Source of the DNA: Ensifer sp. IC3342 | GTDB taxonomy: Bacteria; Pseudomonadota; Alphaproteobacteria; Rhizobiales; Rhizobiaceae | Length of the DNA stretch: 64,000 bases | Reading direction: 5' to 3' | NCBI RefSeq assembly: GCF_020193655.1 | Contig: NZ_JADYVE010000001.1 | Coordinates: 1,612,001-1,676,000, forward strand | Shown here: piece after piece, positions 43,966 to 52,904 of the stretch | Layout of the letters: each line of letters opens with the position of its first letter | Position numbering within the stretch: the stretch's first letter is position 1 | The notes under the pieces: model-generated | Told to the model about the DNA's origin: nothing | Seen by the model: only the letters and a program-made list of their open reading frames with translations | Databases searched by the model: none | Made by a program: the position numbers and the translations under genes

Positions 43966-44373
43966 CTACCAGGGCCGCCACCTACTCGACCAGTATTGGT
44001 CCCTGAGATCACTCAGCCGATCTTCGAGGTCGGCGAACATGTCTTCCATGCGCGACGATCGCCGCGTGTACCGATACGGACCGGCCGTACCTGCAACGAT
44101 CAGACCAATGAGACCGAGCAGAACTAGGGTCGTCCACGCGGGATGTTCCCTTGCCATGTCACCAGCTCTGCGGCCGGTGTCCCGGGCCGTGCTTGCGATG
44201 GCCCTCCCCGAGGAAATACCCAGTTCAGAAATCGCTGCGCTGAGAGCATTGACCTGCTCACGTAGCGATCTGACCTGCTCTTCGACCGACTGATCTGCAA
44301 CACCGACTGTACCTTTATTCGTATCGACGACCCCGCGCGGTACGGCGGAACCGAGCGGCCTTTCCCGTGCCAT
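43966..44373 (-). CDS. DUF883-like (ElaB/YqjD-type) membrane-anchored protein
   Basis: The 135-residue product has a soluble helical part (SVEEQVRSLREQVNALSAAI), a Gly/Arg RDTGRRAGDMAREHP segment, one membrane helix (TLVLLGLIGLIVAGTAG) and a charged tail (MEDMFADLEDRLSDLRDQYW). This layout resembles ElaB/YqjD/DUF883 proteins. ATG 44373 has GAGGATC upstream. An EcfG-type promoter lies 42 bases upstream, fitting a stress role. Confidence 0.7.
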   Translation of the reverse strand: MARERPLGSAVPRGVVDTNKGTVGVADQSVEEQVRSLREQVNALSAAISELGISSGRAIASTARDTGRRAGDMAREHPAWTTLVLLGLIGLIVAGTAGPYRYTRRSSRMEDMFADLEDRLSDLRDQYWSSRWRPW

Positions 44374-44414
44374 GACCTGATCCTCTTTGTAGTTTCCAAT
44401 TCTCATACCATGGA

Positions 44415-44439
44415 AACGGCGGTCGGGAGCCCAAGTTCC
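44415..44439 (-). promoter_or_regulatory. GGAAC-N17-GTT (EcfG/RpoE2-type) promoter
   Basis: On the minus strand GGAAC (44435-44439) and GTT (44415-44417) lie 42 bases upstream of the DUF883-like gene. Confidence 0.7.
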
Positions 44440-44854
44440 TTGTGCGTGGAAATAGGAGTGGCGCGACGGGCAGGCGCAAGACGGTGGCATGTGGCAAGCG
44501 CCCGCCGCTCAACCGTTTGCGCTTGCCCGCTCACCTTGTGCGCCGCGATGAGTTGATCGGCATCTTTCGACTCGAGGACGCCGTCGCCGCGTTTGAGGCG
44601 GCTCGCGACCGCAGCCAGTGGTCGAAAGTATTCGACTCGCACGCCGGAGCGGCTCGGCTATCGCTCCGGCCATTACGAACAAGAAGCTCGTTCTCCGCAA
44701 CGCCGCATGACCAGCGCCATGGCCGCTCCAATTTGCTGAACTTGACGCACAGACTGCCGGTTATCGGCCGGTCTACCGATCGTCTAGTACGGGGTGGAAT
44801 TTACCCGTTGCCTGAAGGGCTGGCTTTCAACCAAGAATCGGGCCGTAAGCTACA
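44440..44854. other. Gap without supported gene
   Basis: Several short frames on both strands overlap one another; none shows a motif or a good start signal. No RNA gene or mosaic repeat recognised. Confidence 0.45.
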
Positions 44855-45418
44855 TTAGTCTTGACGCTCGCCCTCGCGTTTAGCTTGGGCAAGATCTTCG
44901 TCCGTCAGGACACGGACGTCTGGATCGGCCGCGCCGCGTTGCTGTTGGTTGAAGTGTAATTTTTCCATGTACGGCGTCGGCTTCCTACGGCGATAGTCGC
45001 CAAACTCCTTGGCGTAGTAGGCACGCGCCTCCTCCACGCTCTTGGCGCCGGTCACGATGTCGTGCATCAGATTGAGTGCCAGAAAGTTCGCCTGTTCGTC
45101 GTGGCACCGCGCCGAGACTTCGCCCGCCGTGCGTTCGACGATCACACTGCCGTCGAACGCGGCCAACTCGGAAAATTTCTCCGGCGGAACGCGGTAGTCG
45201 ATGACCGATTCCACGGAGTCGTTGTGGGGAGCAGGAAAGTTGTGCTCGTAGCATATCTTCGACGCGACGATCCGCTTCCAAGGCCCAGGCCGATGCCACA
45301 CCAACTGGCTGCCCGTAGCTTCGTTTGGTTCACCGTACTGATCGATGACAAGCTGCGCCGCCTCGCGGGATTCCTCGGGCCAGTCCTCGATGTATTTGGA
45401 GAATTTCCGTCCAGTCAT
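44855..45418 (-). CDS. Conserved hypothetical protein, stress-promoter controlled
   Basis: The 187-residue soluble product begins with a helix-rich WPEESREAAQLVIDQYGEP segment and continues with LVWHRPGPWKRIVASKICYEHNFPAPHNDSVES, then ARCHDEQANFLALNLMHDIVTG. It looks complete, and I recall similar rhizobial proteins without known function. The start at 45418 follows GGAGGTAGACC. An EcfG-type promoter is 23 bases before the start. No cofactor motif. Confidence 0.75.
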   Translation of the reverse strand: MTGRKFSKYIEDWPEESREAAQLVIDQYGEPNEATGSQLVWHRPGPWKRIVASKICYEHNFPAPHNDSVESVIDYRVPPEKFSELAAFDGSVIVERTAGEVSARCHDEQANFLALNLMHDIVTGAKSVEEARAYYAKEFGDYRRRKPTPYMEKLHFNQQQRGAADPDVRVLTDEDLAQAKREGERQD

Positions 45419-45440
45419 GGTCTACCTCCGTGAAGGTACC

Positions 45441-45465
45441 AACCGGCGCAATGCCGGAAGGTTCC
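45441..45465 (-). promoter_or_regulatory. GGAAC-N17-GTT (EcfG/RpoE2-type) promoter
   Basis: On the minus strand GGAAC (45461-45465) and GTT (45441-45443), just upstream of the start at 45418. Confidence 0.7.
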
Positions 45466-45477
45466 GGGCCGCGGAGA

Positions 45478-45765
45478 TCATGACCGCTGCTCGCTCAGGC
45501 GTGCCGTTCGCAACGCTGCAAAGGCTTCTTCCGCGGAACGGCACAGAAGGTTGAGTTCGGCCGGCCGGCGCAGCGCTATCTGGATGTGATGAGGTCCGAA
45601 CGCCCGGATTAGGCCATATCCGGGAAAACGGCCGTTGCCGGCCGCACGATTGTTCCAGCGCGTGATCCTGCCGTACGGCCAAGGTTTGTATGAATGTTCC
45701 GCACCAAGGATGCGGGCGCATTCTTCGTAGAATGTTTTCTTGCTGAATTCCGTGCCGGCGTCCAT
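45478..45765 (-). CDS. Small hypothetical protein
   Basis: The 95-residue product has a helical FSKKTFYEECARILG start, then PWPYGRITRWNNRAAGNGRFPGYG and HHIQIALRRPAELNLLCRS. It is soluble, with no known domain. ATG 45765 follows GAGGAAGCTG. It shares a palindromic stress-type promoter with the divergent DUF2267 gene. Confidence 0.65.
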   Translation of the reverse strand: MDAGTEFSKKTFYEECARILGAEHSYKPWPYGRITRWNNRAAGNGRFPGYGLIRAFGPHHIQIALRRPAELNLLCRSAEEAFAALRTARLSEQRS

Positions 45766-45799
45766 TTGACAGCTTCCTCGCTTAGTAAGCCGGAGTCTC

Positions 45800-45826
45800 G
45801 GAACCGTTCCCGTCCAACAATGTTCC
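45800..45826. promoter_or_regulatory. Palindromic bidirectional GGAAC-N17-GTTCC promoter
   Basis: GGAAC 45800-45804, 17 bases, GTTCC 45822-45826. Read to the right it is an EcfG-type promoter for the DUF2267 gene (start 45904); read to the left it is one for the gene at 45765. Confidence 0.7.
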
Positions 45827-45903
45827 CAATCCGTCGCGGTTGGCTGCGGAACAATCAAAAGCCACGGCGGTTCGACCCTCGTGAAGACATAGGAGGAAAA
45901 ATC

Positions 45904-46344
45904 ATGAGCGCTTCCGGTGTCGCTGCCTTCGACAAGACACTCCAGGTTACCAACACGTGGTTGGACGACATCATGAAACAGCAAGGGCCGGATCGCCAGG
46001 TTGCGTGGCATATACTCGGTGCGGTCTTGCATACGGTTCGGGACCGTCTGCCTGCAGACCTGTCCGCCCATCTTGCCGCCCAATTGCCGCTGCTGGTGCG
46101 TGGCGCCTATTATGAGCAGTACCAGCCGTCGAAGCAGCCGACGCGGCTGCATTCGCTGGACGAGTTCCTCGATCAGGTGAAGCAAGAACTCGCCTTCACT
46201 CGACCGGTGGACGCGAAGGATGCGGTACAGACGGTCTTCGCCGTCCTCTCGCATTATCTCGACCCCGGGCAGGTCGCAAAGGTGCGGGAAGGCTTGCCTG
46301 AAGACATACGTGCTTTGTGGCCGGATCCCCATTCCAGACACTAA
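45904..46344 (+). CDS. DUF2267 domain protein
   Basis: The 146-residue protein fits DUF2267: AFDKTLQVTNTWLDDIMKQ at the start, AWHILGAVLHTVRDRLPADLSAHLAAQLPLLVRGAYY in the middle, and VFAVLSHYLDPGQVAKVREGLPEDIRALWP at the end. The function is unknown; such proteins are often stress-induced. ATG 45904 follows AGGAGGAAAAATC. A bidirectional EcfG-type promoter lies 78 bases upstream. Confidence 0.88.
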   Translation: MSASGVAAFDKTLQVTNTWLDDIMKQQGPDRQVAWHILGAVLHTVRDRLPADLSAHLAAQLPLLVRGAYYEQYQPSKQPTRLHSLDEFLDQVKQELAFTRPVDAKDAVQTVFAVLSHYLDPGQVAKVREGLPEDIRALWPDPHSRH

Positions 46345-46433
46345 ATAAGTGATCTGAGCCATAGTGACGGGTGAAAGCGGAATACCCGCAAAATTGCAAG
46401 CCGACGACCAGCTTCTGCGTAGCCGCACATACT

Positions 46434-47564
46434 TCAACGATCGCTAGGGCCGCGTGGGTGATAAATCTCATCATCTCTCGCGGATTCGATGGAACGCGCC
46501 TGCGGCAACTCGGCAGTCGCGAAATATGCGGCAAGCGTGGCGATGTCGTTGTCGGAAAGCGGTCTCGCGACCTCCCGCATCAGGCGGCCATATCCGGTGT
46601 CCCCGCGCAGACCATCGCGGAAAAGACGGAGTTGTTGCTCGACGTAGGGAGCCGGCTGGCCGGCGAGGGATGGAAATGCCGGATTGCGATCTTGGCTGCC
46701 GTGGCAGACCAGGCAAGCAGGAATGTGACGTAACGGATCTCCCTCTGCTGCAAGTTTCTCGCCTGCTTCGACAAGCGCTGCCTCCGCGTCTTCTCTTCCT
46801 TGCGGACGGGGCAATGCCGCGAAGTGCGCCGCGAGGTCTTGCCAGTGGCGACGATCGACGGCTCTAGCCACAACTCCCATGACGCCGCTCGGTCTGCGGT
46901 CCTCGGCGTAGGCTTCGAGACTCCGCAGAAGGTAGGACTCCTTTTGACTTGCGATGACCGGCGTCGCCGTACTGCGACCCCTGCCGTCAACGCCGTGGCA
47001 TCGCGTGCATTCCGCGAGTGCCTGTTGAAATGTCAAAGGCCGATCAACGAGCGACCCCGCTTGACCGTAGGCCAGGTCGCGATAGGCCTCGGCGCTGAGC
47101 GCCGGCAGCCGGCGAAGGAATGAAACCATCGCCCACACTTCGTCGTCACGTCTTTCGCTGGGCCAGGCCGGCATCCCCGTAAACCGCACGCCATGCTTGA
47201 CGATGCGAAAAAGTTCGGCATCGCTCCAACTGTCGACGCGCTCCGCCAGATCCGGCGGTAACGGCAGCATGCGCAAGACGGCTGGCGAGCGGGGCTCTCC
47301 CGGTGCGCCGTGGCAAATGGCACAACCGCGCGCGTAATGGCCCGCGGCTGTCTGGACGGCATGCGACGGGAGCTCCGGCGGGGTGTCGACTGCAAGAGCA
47401 TAGGTTCTGACCGCCGACCGCATTGCGAAATGCAAGAACCAGTCGGTGATCTTCCAATGCCCGCTGGACGCGCCGACGTTGAAGAAGCCAATCCAGGCGG
47501 CGAATACCACCGCGAACGGAAGGATCGCGAGAGCTACGGCCACATGTTTCCAGTCGACGTGCAT
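46434..47564 (-). CDS. Triheme cytochrome c with N-terminal membrane anchor
   Basis: The 376-residue product has an N-terminal membrane helix (residues ~8-30) and three c-type heme sites: CAICH 81-85, CTRCH 186-190 and CLVCH 284-288. Likely axial Met residues are in TGMPAWP (near 131) and later segments. It is periplasmic and anchored. Being last in an oxidase operon, it probably delivers electrons to the CoxB-cytochrome c subunit. Its start overlaps the ctaG stop by one base (TGATG). Confidence 0.9.
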   Translation of the reverse strand: MHVDWKHVAVALAILPFAVVFAAWIGFFNVGASSGHWKITDWFLHFAMRSAVRTYALAVDTPPELPSHAVQTAAGHYARGCAICHGAPGEPRSPAVLRMLPLPPDLAERVDSWSDAELFRIVKHGVRFTGMPAWPSERRDDEVWAMVSFLRRLPALSAEAYRDLAYGQAGSLVDRPLTFQQALAECTRCHGVDGRGRSTATPVIASQKESYLLRSLEAYAEDRRPSGVMGVVARAVDRRHWQDLAAHFAALPRPQGREDAEAALVEAGEKLAAEGDPLRHIPACLVCHGSQDRNPAFPSLAGQPAPYVEQQLRLFRDGLRGDTGYGRLMREVARPLSDNDIATLAAYFATAELPQARSIESARDDEIYHPRGPSDR

Positions 47565-48202
47565 CAGCCCTCTGCCTCCCTCCGATCGCCCGCCAGAAGG
47601 CGAGCGAGAAGCGCCAAGCTCCCGGCGAGATAGACCACAGCGCCGATGGCGAGCATGATGATGCCACCCAGCACCTGGTCCTGCTGGGCGCTGACGGGAT
47701 TACCGAAACAGACCACGGGGTCTGTGCCATAGAGCGGCCTTGGGCTTAGCGCGAGCAGGACGCCCATCAAGGTCATGTGCACGGATGTAAGAAGAAGCGC
47801 GAAGGCTCCGGAGGGGGCTGCTCGCGGCTTTCCGTCGGACTGGCCTAGCGAGGTGAGCCACAGGAAAAGGCCCGCAGCAAAAAAGGTTGCTTGTTCGAGC
47901 AAGAGGGCCGCCAAGCTGGTGCGGGCGAGTGCTCGCAACATCGGCGCATGCCATGTCCAGACGACAACGAACTCCACGAATGAGGCGATCAAAGGCGTTG
48001 CCGGCGCAAACAGGAGGGCCGCAGCGGATCGGGGAATCCTAGGCTCGCCCAATCCCACGGCCACCAGTGGCGCCGCTATCGCGACGATGCCCATATGCGC
48101 CAGCATGTGGGCGGCAAACGAACCTTGTGAACCGGGAAGCAGGGAGCCGCCCGAGATCAGTGCCAAAATCGTCACGCCTGACAGGAGTGCAATTCGCCTC
48201 AT
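47564..48202 (-). CDS. CtaG-like (caa3-type) cytochrome oxidase assembly protein
   Basis: The 212-residue polytopic protein matches the caa3_CtaG family: HMLAHMGIVAIAAPLVAVGL, FVVVWTWHAPML, LEQATFFAAGLFLWLTSL and the HMTLMGVLLAL helix. It is unrelated to Cox11-type CtaG and is tied to caa3-like oxidases. It probably helps copper or heme insertion. ATG 48202 overlaps the upstream stop (ATGA). Confidence 0.88.
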   Translation of the reverse strand: MRRIALLSGVTILALISGGSLLPGSQGSFAAHMLAHMGIVAIAAPLVAVGLGEPRIPRSAAALLFAPATPLIASFVEFVVVWTWHAPMLRALARTSLAALLLEQATFFAAGLFLWLTSLGQSDGKPRAAPSGAFALLLTSVHMTLMGVLLALSPRPLYGTDPVVCFGNPVSAQQDQVLGGIIMLAIGAVVYLAGSLALLARLLAGDRREAEG

Positions 48203-48594
48203 CGCAAACACTCCGTCATGAAGAGGACCGGCAGTGCGACGAAGACCACCGCAATAAAACTCAGGCCCGAGAGCAACAGCGTGGCAAAACCTTGGAAAAG
48301 GGTACGGTCATGCTGCGTCGGCTCATCATGCGGGGGATCATGGGCGCCGAAACCCCATTGCCGCCAGGCAAGCCAGGCGGACACAAGGATGGCGACAAGC
48401 GCGAATGCCGTCGCAATGCCTACGGCGACGCGAAGGACGTCGAAGCCGATTGAGAACCGCTCCTGCTTAGCGCAATAGACCGCCACGCTCAGATAGCAGA
48501 TCAGGAAGTGGGCCGCCCAGACGATCGGAGCCGTGAAGAGCGTCCAGAGGGATTCTGGGCCACTCGGGCGTGGGCGTGGGAGCAACGTGCGCAT
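48199..48594 (-). CDS. Hypothetical membrane protein of the oxidase operon
   Basis: The 131-residue product has three hydrophobic helices (LFTAPIVWAAHFLICYLSVAVYCA, VAVGIATAFALVAILVSAWLA, LLSGLSFIAVVFVALPVLF). Its position matches the small subunit IV-like or accessory gene seen in rhizobial cox clusters, but no family is certain. ATG 48594 after GGAGATAGCC clears the previous stop by two bases; the longer start overlaps it. Confidence 0.75.
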   Translation of the reverse strand: MRTLLPRPRPSGPESLWTLFTAPIVWAAHFLICYLSVAVYCAKQERFSIGFDVLRVAVGIATAFALVAILVSAWLAWRQWGFGAHDPPHDEPTQHDRTLFQGFATLLLSGLSFIAVVFVALPVLFMTECLR

Positions 48595-48596
48595 GG

Positions 48597-51119
48597 CTAT
48601 CTCCACCCCGCTTGCGGAAAGAGCCCGATCACGGGAAAGGTGACGGCGGCTGTGATCACGAGGAAATGCCAGAAGAGCACCACGTTGCTGAGATCAGCGT
48701 CGTATTGGGGTGTCAGCCGGCCTGCGAAACTGCGCGCCAGGCAATAGACTTGCATGACGGCCCCGACGGCAGCATGAGCGAGCACCCATATGACCAGGAT
48801 CCAGACAATGGCAGGATAGACATGCGTTGTTGGCTGCATCGCGTGCGCCCGGGGCCCCTCGAGGGCGGCGACGCTTGCAGCGCAGGTCAGAGTGAACGAG
48901 CCCGTGAGACAAAGCCGCATAAAGAGCACATCGCCTTTGGCGTTATACCATCGAGCCAGAACAACCAGGCCCCATGCCATCGCGAAGAGCGCCAGCGCCA
49001 GCAGTGGCCAGACTGCGCCCGGGCCAGCTATGCCGCCGGTGAAATCCGGGTGGATCGTCCAGTAGAAAAAATATCCGAAGACGAGGCTCGCGAATGCTGT
49101 GCTGTCGCCGACCATGGTGATGAACATTGCCCACCAACCGACGGAAGTCGGGCCCGAGGCGTAAATGGGCAAGGTGAGACCCAGGCCGACGTCTTTCGCC
49201 GGTTTTTCCGGTATCTCGGCCGTTCCGGTCCAAAGCCACCAGATGATGGCTGTGAAGGCGGCCATCGCAGCCACAAATGAAGCGATCCACCAATGAAAGG
49301 TGAGGGCGACAAAGGCTGCACCGAGCGACGCAGCCGAGATGATCGCGAGGTAGGATGTTCCGCCGACGCGCAGGACTTGCAGGGGCCTGGCATCGAGGAC
49401 GGAGGTGACTAGTCCCTCTCGCCGGCCCTCCTCTGCGTCAGGGAGGTAGCCGCGGCCTTCGCTGATGTCGCGCATCAAAGTTTTCTGGTCCCACAGCGGA
49501 TATCGGCTCGTGATCGCGGGAATGGAACGTACGCCCCAGTTCTCCTCAGGTTCCGAAATCCATTCGAGCGTGCCGGCCTTCCAGGGGTTCAACTCGCCCC
49601 GGCGGTAACGATGCTTGGGACGGAGCACATCGAAGACGACGAGCAGCACGCCGGAGGCGAAGACGAAGGCGCCCGTAGTGGAGATCAGGTTGAGCCAATC
49701 CCAGCGTAGTTCCGCTTGATAGGTGTACACCCTGCGCGGCATGCCGCGCAGGCCCATCAGGTGCATTGGAAAGAATGCGACGTTGAAGCCGGAAAACATC
49801 AGCCAGAAGGCTACGCGTCCGAGTACATCGGAGAGGTGTTTCGCGTCGATGAGTGGATAGTAATAGTAGATCCCGGCTGTGACCGGAAACAGCATGCCGC
49901 CGATCAGCACGTAATGGAGATGCGCGACGACAAAATATGTGTCGTGCGCCTGCCAGTCGAAGGGTGCGAGCGCCACCATCACGCCTGTAAAGCCGCCGAT
50001 GACGAAGATGGCAATTCCACCGGTGCCGAATAGCATCGGGACCGAGAAGATGACCCGGCCGGCAAGCATGGTCGCAATGAAGACGAAAATCTGCACACCC
50101 GTCGGAATGGCCACGGATTCCGATGCCGCCGAGAAAAAAGCCAACGAGATCTGCGGCATCCCCGTTGTAAACATGTGGTGGACCCACAAGCCGAAGGACA
50201 GAAAGCCCGTGCCGACTGCGGCGAGAACGATCCAGGAGTATCCGACGATCGGCCGTTGCGAAAACGTCGGCACGATCATGGCCATTAATGCAATCGCCGG
50301 CAGGAAAATGATGTAGACCTCCGGATGACCGAATATCCAGAACAAGTGTTGCCATAAAAGCGGATCGCCTCCACGTTCAGCGTCGAAGAACGGCCAATCG
50401 AACATTCGCTGCATCTCGAACAGGATGTCTCCGGCAATCAGCGGCGGAAAGGCAAACAGGATCATTCCCGCGACGATCAGCAGGTACCAGGCAAACAGGG
50501 GCATCAAGTTGATGCGCATGCCGGGCGCGCGGCATTTCATGATGCCGACGATCAACTCGACCGCCGCCGCTATCGAGGCGATCTCGATGAATGACAGGCC
50601 GAGCAGCCAGATGTCAGCGCCCACGCCGGACAATTCGGGGTCGGTTGCGAGCGGCGGATACATGAACCACCCGGACGAGGGGGCCGCGTCAAAAAAAATG
50701 GAGCCGCACACGAAGACGCCGCCGATCAAGAAACTCCAGAAGCCGAAAGCACCGAGCCGCGGAAATGGCAGTTCTCTCGCGCCCAGCATCGGCGGCAAGA
50801 GGAAGATCGCCGCAGCCTCGAAGATCGGCACGGCGAAGAGGAACATCATCACCGTTCCGTGGAGTGTGAAGGCCTGATTGTAGAAATTCGCGGAAAGCAG
50901 GTCGCTTTCGGGGGTCGCCAGTTGCAAACGCACCAACAACGCCAGAACGCCGCCGAACAGCATGAACGCGAATGCCGCCGCCGAATACCATAGCCCGACT
51001 TGAAAGTTGTTGACCGAAGTCCAGTAACGCCAGCCGCTCGGGTTTGCCCAAACTGCACGCAATCGCTCTTCCTGCGCTTGGCGGATCTCGCGCGTTTGCG
51101 TGTCGGGCCGAATACTCAT
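48597..51119 (-). CDS. Cytochrome c oxidase subunit I-III fusion
   Basis: The 840-residue protein joins CoxI (residues ~1-560) to a CoxIII domain (residues ~640-840). Subunit I shows TLHGTVMMFLF (heme a ligand His), WQHLFWIFGHPEVY (CuB His with Tyr), WVHHMFTTG (CuB His pair) and VVAHLHYVLIGG (heme ligands). The C-terminal part has SVGWWAMFITMVGDSTAFASLVFGYFFYW typical of subunit III. Its start overlaps the coxB stop by four bases (ATGA). It reduces oxygen in the inner membrane and pumps protons. I-III fusions are known but uncommon in rhizobia. Confidence 0.93.
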   Translation of the reverse strand: MSIRPDTQTREIRQAQEERLRAVWANPSGWRYWTSVNNFQVGLWYSAAAFAFMLFGGVLALLVRLQLATPESDLLSANFYNQAFTLHGTVMMFLFAVPIFEAAAIFLLPPMLGARELPFPRLGAFGFWSFLIGGVFVCGSIFFDAAPSSGWFMYPPLATDPELSGVGADIWLLGLSFIEIASIAAAVELIVGIMKCRAPGMRINLMPLFAWYLLIVAGMILFAFPPLIAGDILFEMQRMFDWPFFDAERGGDPLLWQHLFWIFGHPEVYIIFLPAIALMAMIVPTFSQRPIVGYSWIVLAAVGTGFLSFGLWVHHMFTTGMPQISLAFFSAASESVAIPTGVQIFVFIATMLAGRVIFSVPMLFGTGGIAIFVIGGFTGVMVALAPFDWQAHDTYFVVAHLHYVLIGGMLFPVTAGIYYYYPLIDAKHLSDVLGRVAFWLMFSGFNVAFFPMHLMGLRGMPRRVYTYQAELRWDWLNLISTTGAFVFASGVLLVVFDVLRPKHRYRRGELNPWKAGTLEWISEPEENWGVRSIPAITSRYPLWDQKTLMRDISEGRGYLPDAEEGRREGLVTSVLDARPLQVLRVGGTSYLAIISAASLGAAFVALTFHWWIASFVAAMAAFTAIIWWLWTGTAEIPEKPAKDVGLGLTLPIYASGPTSVGWWAMFITMVGDSTAFASLVFGYFFYWTIHPDFTGGIAGPGAVWPLLALALFAMAWGLVVLARWYNAKGDVLFMRLCLTGSFTLTCAASVAALEGPRAHAMQPTTHVYPAIVWILVIWVLAHAAVGAVMQVYCLARSFAGRLTPQYDADLSNVVLFWHFLVITAAVTFPVIGLFPQAGWR

Positions 51120-52114
51120 TTGAGTCCCTTCAGATAGTTGGCGATGGCACTGATCTCTTCCGGTGGCAGCATCCGAAAGGACGGCATTCGGGTTCCCGGC
51201 TTCAGGACGTCCGGTTCCGAAATAAAACGAGCAATCGCCTCCTCGGTGTTGGGGAGGATGCCTGCGCCAACCGTCTCTCTTGCGCCAAGATGAGACAGAT
51301 CCGGACCGACCGATCCATGCGCTTCCGTGCCGTCAATGCGATGGCAGCTTCCGCAACCGTGTCTCAGGAAGAGATCCTGACCGGGGGCTGCCGCACTCGC
51401 CGGTCGGCGCGACTGGGTAGCCAGCCAACGATCGAAGTCCTCCGGCATCATCGCCACGGCGGAAAAGGCCATCAGTGCATGCGACGTGCCGCAAAACTCC
51501 GCGCATGCGCCCCTATAGGTACCCGCCCTGTTTGCCAGAACGGAGAGCGTATTCGTACGCCCCGGTATCATGTCCATCTTGCCGCCGAGCGATGGTATCC
51601 AGAACGAGTGGACGACATCGTCGCTGCGCAGCACGAATTCGACAGGCTCACCCACGGGTAGCCTGACCTCGTTGGCTGAGATAGCCGGCGGCTTCGCCGA
51701 CCTGTGATAGACGACGCGCCACCAAAACTGGGAACCGGTTATTTCGATGCGCAAGGCGCCGTCAGTCGCAGGGCGCAAACCAGGCATCAACCAAAGCGCG
51801 TATGTCAGCAGCCCGAAGAGTACCGTCGAGGAAAAAACCGGTCCTGCCCACAGGATGAGCTTGCCAGCCGCATCTTCGCTCCACGTCGGACGGCGATCCC
51901 GTATGGCGTAAACAAGCAGGCCGACTACTGCGACCCATATGAGCGCACCGGTGCCCACAAGAACCCAGAATAGTAACGAAGTGGCGTCGGCTTCCGATCC
52001 GGCGGTGTCGAGCGCAGATTGACGTCCGGCGCATCCGCAGCCAAAAAGCGGCGAGACCGCCGCAATGCGCGCAACCGCCGAGCGGCGCTGCTGAGGATGG
52101 CAACCAAAAACCAC
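51116..52114 (-). CDS. Cytochrome c oxidase subunit II with fused cytochrome c
   Basis: The 332-residue product has a short hydrophobic start (SPLFGCGCAG, perhaps a lipoprotein-like signal), two membrane helices (~45-75 and ~85-110) and a CuA domain with H169 (DDVVHSFWIP), C204/E206/C208/H212/M215 in GACAEFCGTSHALM. The C-terminal cytochrome c domain has CGSCH (254-258) and axial-Met candidates near 310. This caa3-type fusion accepts electrons directly. It is first of the operon coxB - coxI/III - membrane gene - ctaG - triheme cytochrome. Confidence 0.93.
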   Translation of the reverse strand: MVFGCHPQQRRSAVARIAAVSPLFGCGCAGRQSALDTAGSEADATSLLFWVLVGTGALIWVAVVGLLVYAIRDRRPTWSEDAAGKLILWAGPVFSSTVLFGLLTYALWLMPGLRPATDGALRIEITGSQFWWRVVYHRSAKPPAISANEVRLPVGEPVEFVLRSDDVVHSFWIPSLGGKMDMIPGRTNTLSVLANRAGTYRGACAEFCGTSHALMAFSAVAMMPEDFDRWLATQSRRPASAAAPGQDLFLRHGCGSCHRIDGTEAHGSVGPDLSHLGARETVGAGILPNTEEAIARFISEPDVLKPGTRMPSFRMLPPEEISAIANYLKGLK

Positions 52115-52153
52115 GGCAATGTCCGTTTTTCAGCGCATAAACCAGTCTGCGAA

Positions 52154-52180
52154 GGAACCGCTGATTGCGTTCAAAGTTCC
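52154..52180. promoter_or_regulatory. Palindromic GGAAC-N17-GTTCC promoter of the oxidase operon
   Basis: GGAAC 52154-52158, 17 bases, GTTCC 52176-52180. Read on the minus strand it is an EcfG-type promoter 42 bases upstream of coxB. Read to the right, no supported plus-strand gene follows. Confidence 0.65.
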
Positions 52181-52190
52181 GCTGCTCGCC

Positions 52191-52904
52191 TCAGAGTCCG
52201 AAGGGGAATGTCTCCGGCACGCCCGGGCTAATATGCTCAGGCATCAGAGGGGTAACCGGTGTCGTCAGGTCGAACCAGGCGTACGCATCGAACTGATGCG
52301 GCAACGATGCATGGGCATAGTGGCTCATGCGTTCGGTCTCTGGCCTGTAGATGACGCCGATGAATCGTTCGAGTTTCGGCTCATCGAGGCGCCGGCGCAG
52401 AGCATCGTCGCGCGAGAAATCGAGCAGAAAGCGATCAACATGCGAGTCATGAAAGACGCGTTCGTAGCTGCCGGGTAGGGAAGGCTGGATTTCCTTCATC
52501 TCGATTTCGCCGTCCCAGGCGCTTGCGGCCGCCACCTTGCCGCCGTGGGTTCCGAAACCGATCAATGCTGCCTCATCCCCGAAACGTTCGCGGCAAAGCT
52601 GACCGATGTTCAACTCGTCACGCGCTGCTCCCATCTCCGTGTGGCGCGCATCGCCGATATGGGAATTGTGCGCCCACACGACGGCCTTCGAGCCGGGGCC
52701 GCGCGACTCCAGGAGGCGTTCGAGCGTTTCGAACATGTGTCCGTCGCGCAAGTTCCAGGAATCGGCACCGGCGTAATACATGGTTCGGTAGTATCGTTCG
52801 GCCGAGGCAACCAGCCGGGCATTCTGTGTCGCGTCGAAAAGCTGGTCCCTGTCACTGTCTGTCGCTTCCAGGCGTCGCTCAAGAAGCTCGCGGCATTGAC
52901 TCAC
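52191..52904 (-). pseudogene. Truncated erythromycin-esterase-like gene
   Basis: The 237-codon frame matches the C-terminal half of the erythromycin esterase family: NARLVASAERYYRTMYYAG, SWNLRDGHMFETL, VVWAHNSHIGDA and GVIYRPETERMSHY. The usual protein is about 420-450 residues, so the N-terminal half with the other catalytic residues is missing. No ATG is present near the break; only GTG at 52904. The break lies against the truncated catalase gene. It is probably non-functional. Confidence 0.85.

Noticed and set aside
48695-50355. Several long plus- and minus-strand frames over the oxidase genes
   Set aside because: They are shadows in other frames of the CoxI-III fusion, which has full catalytic motifs.
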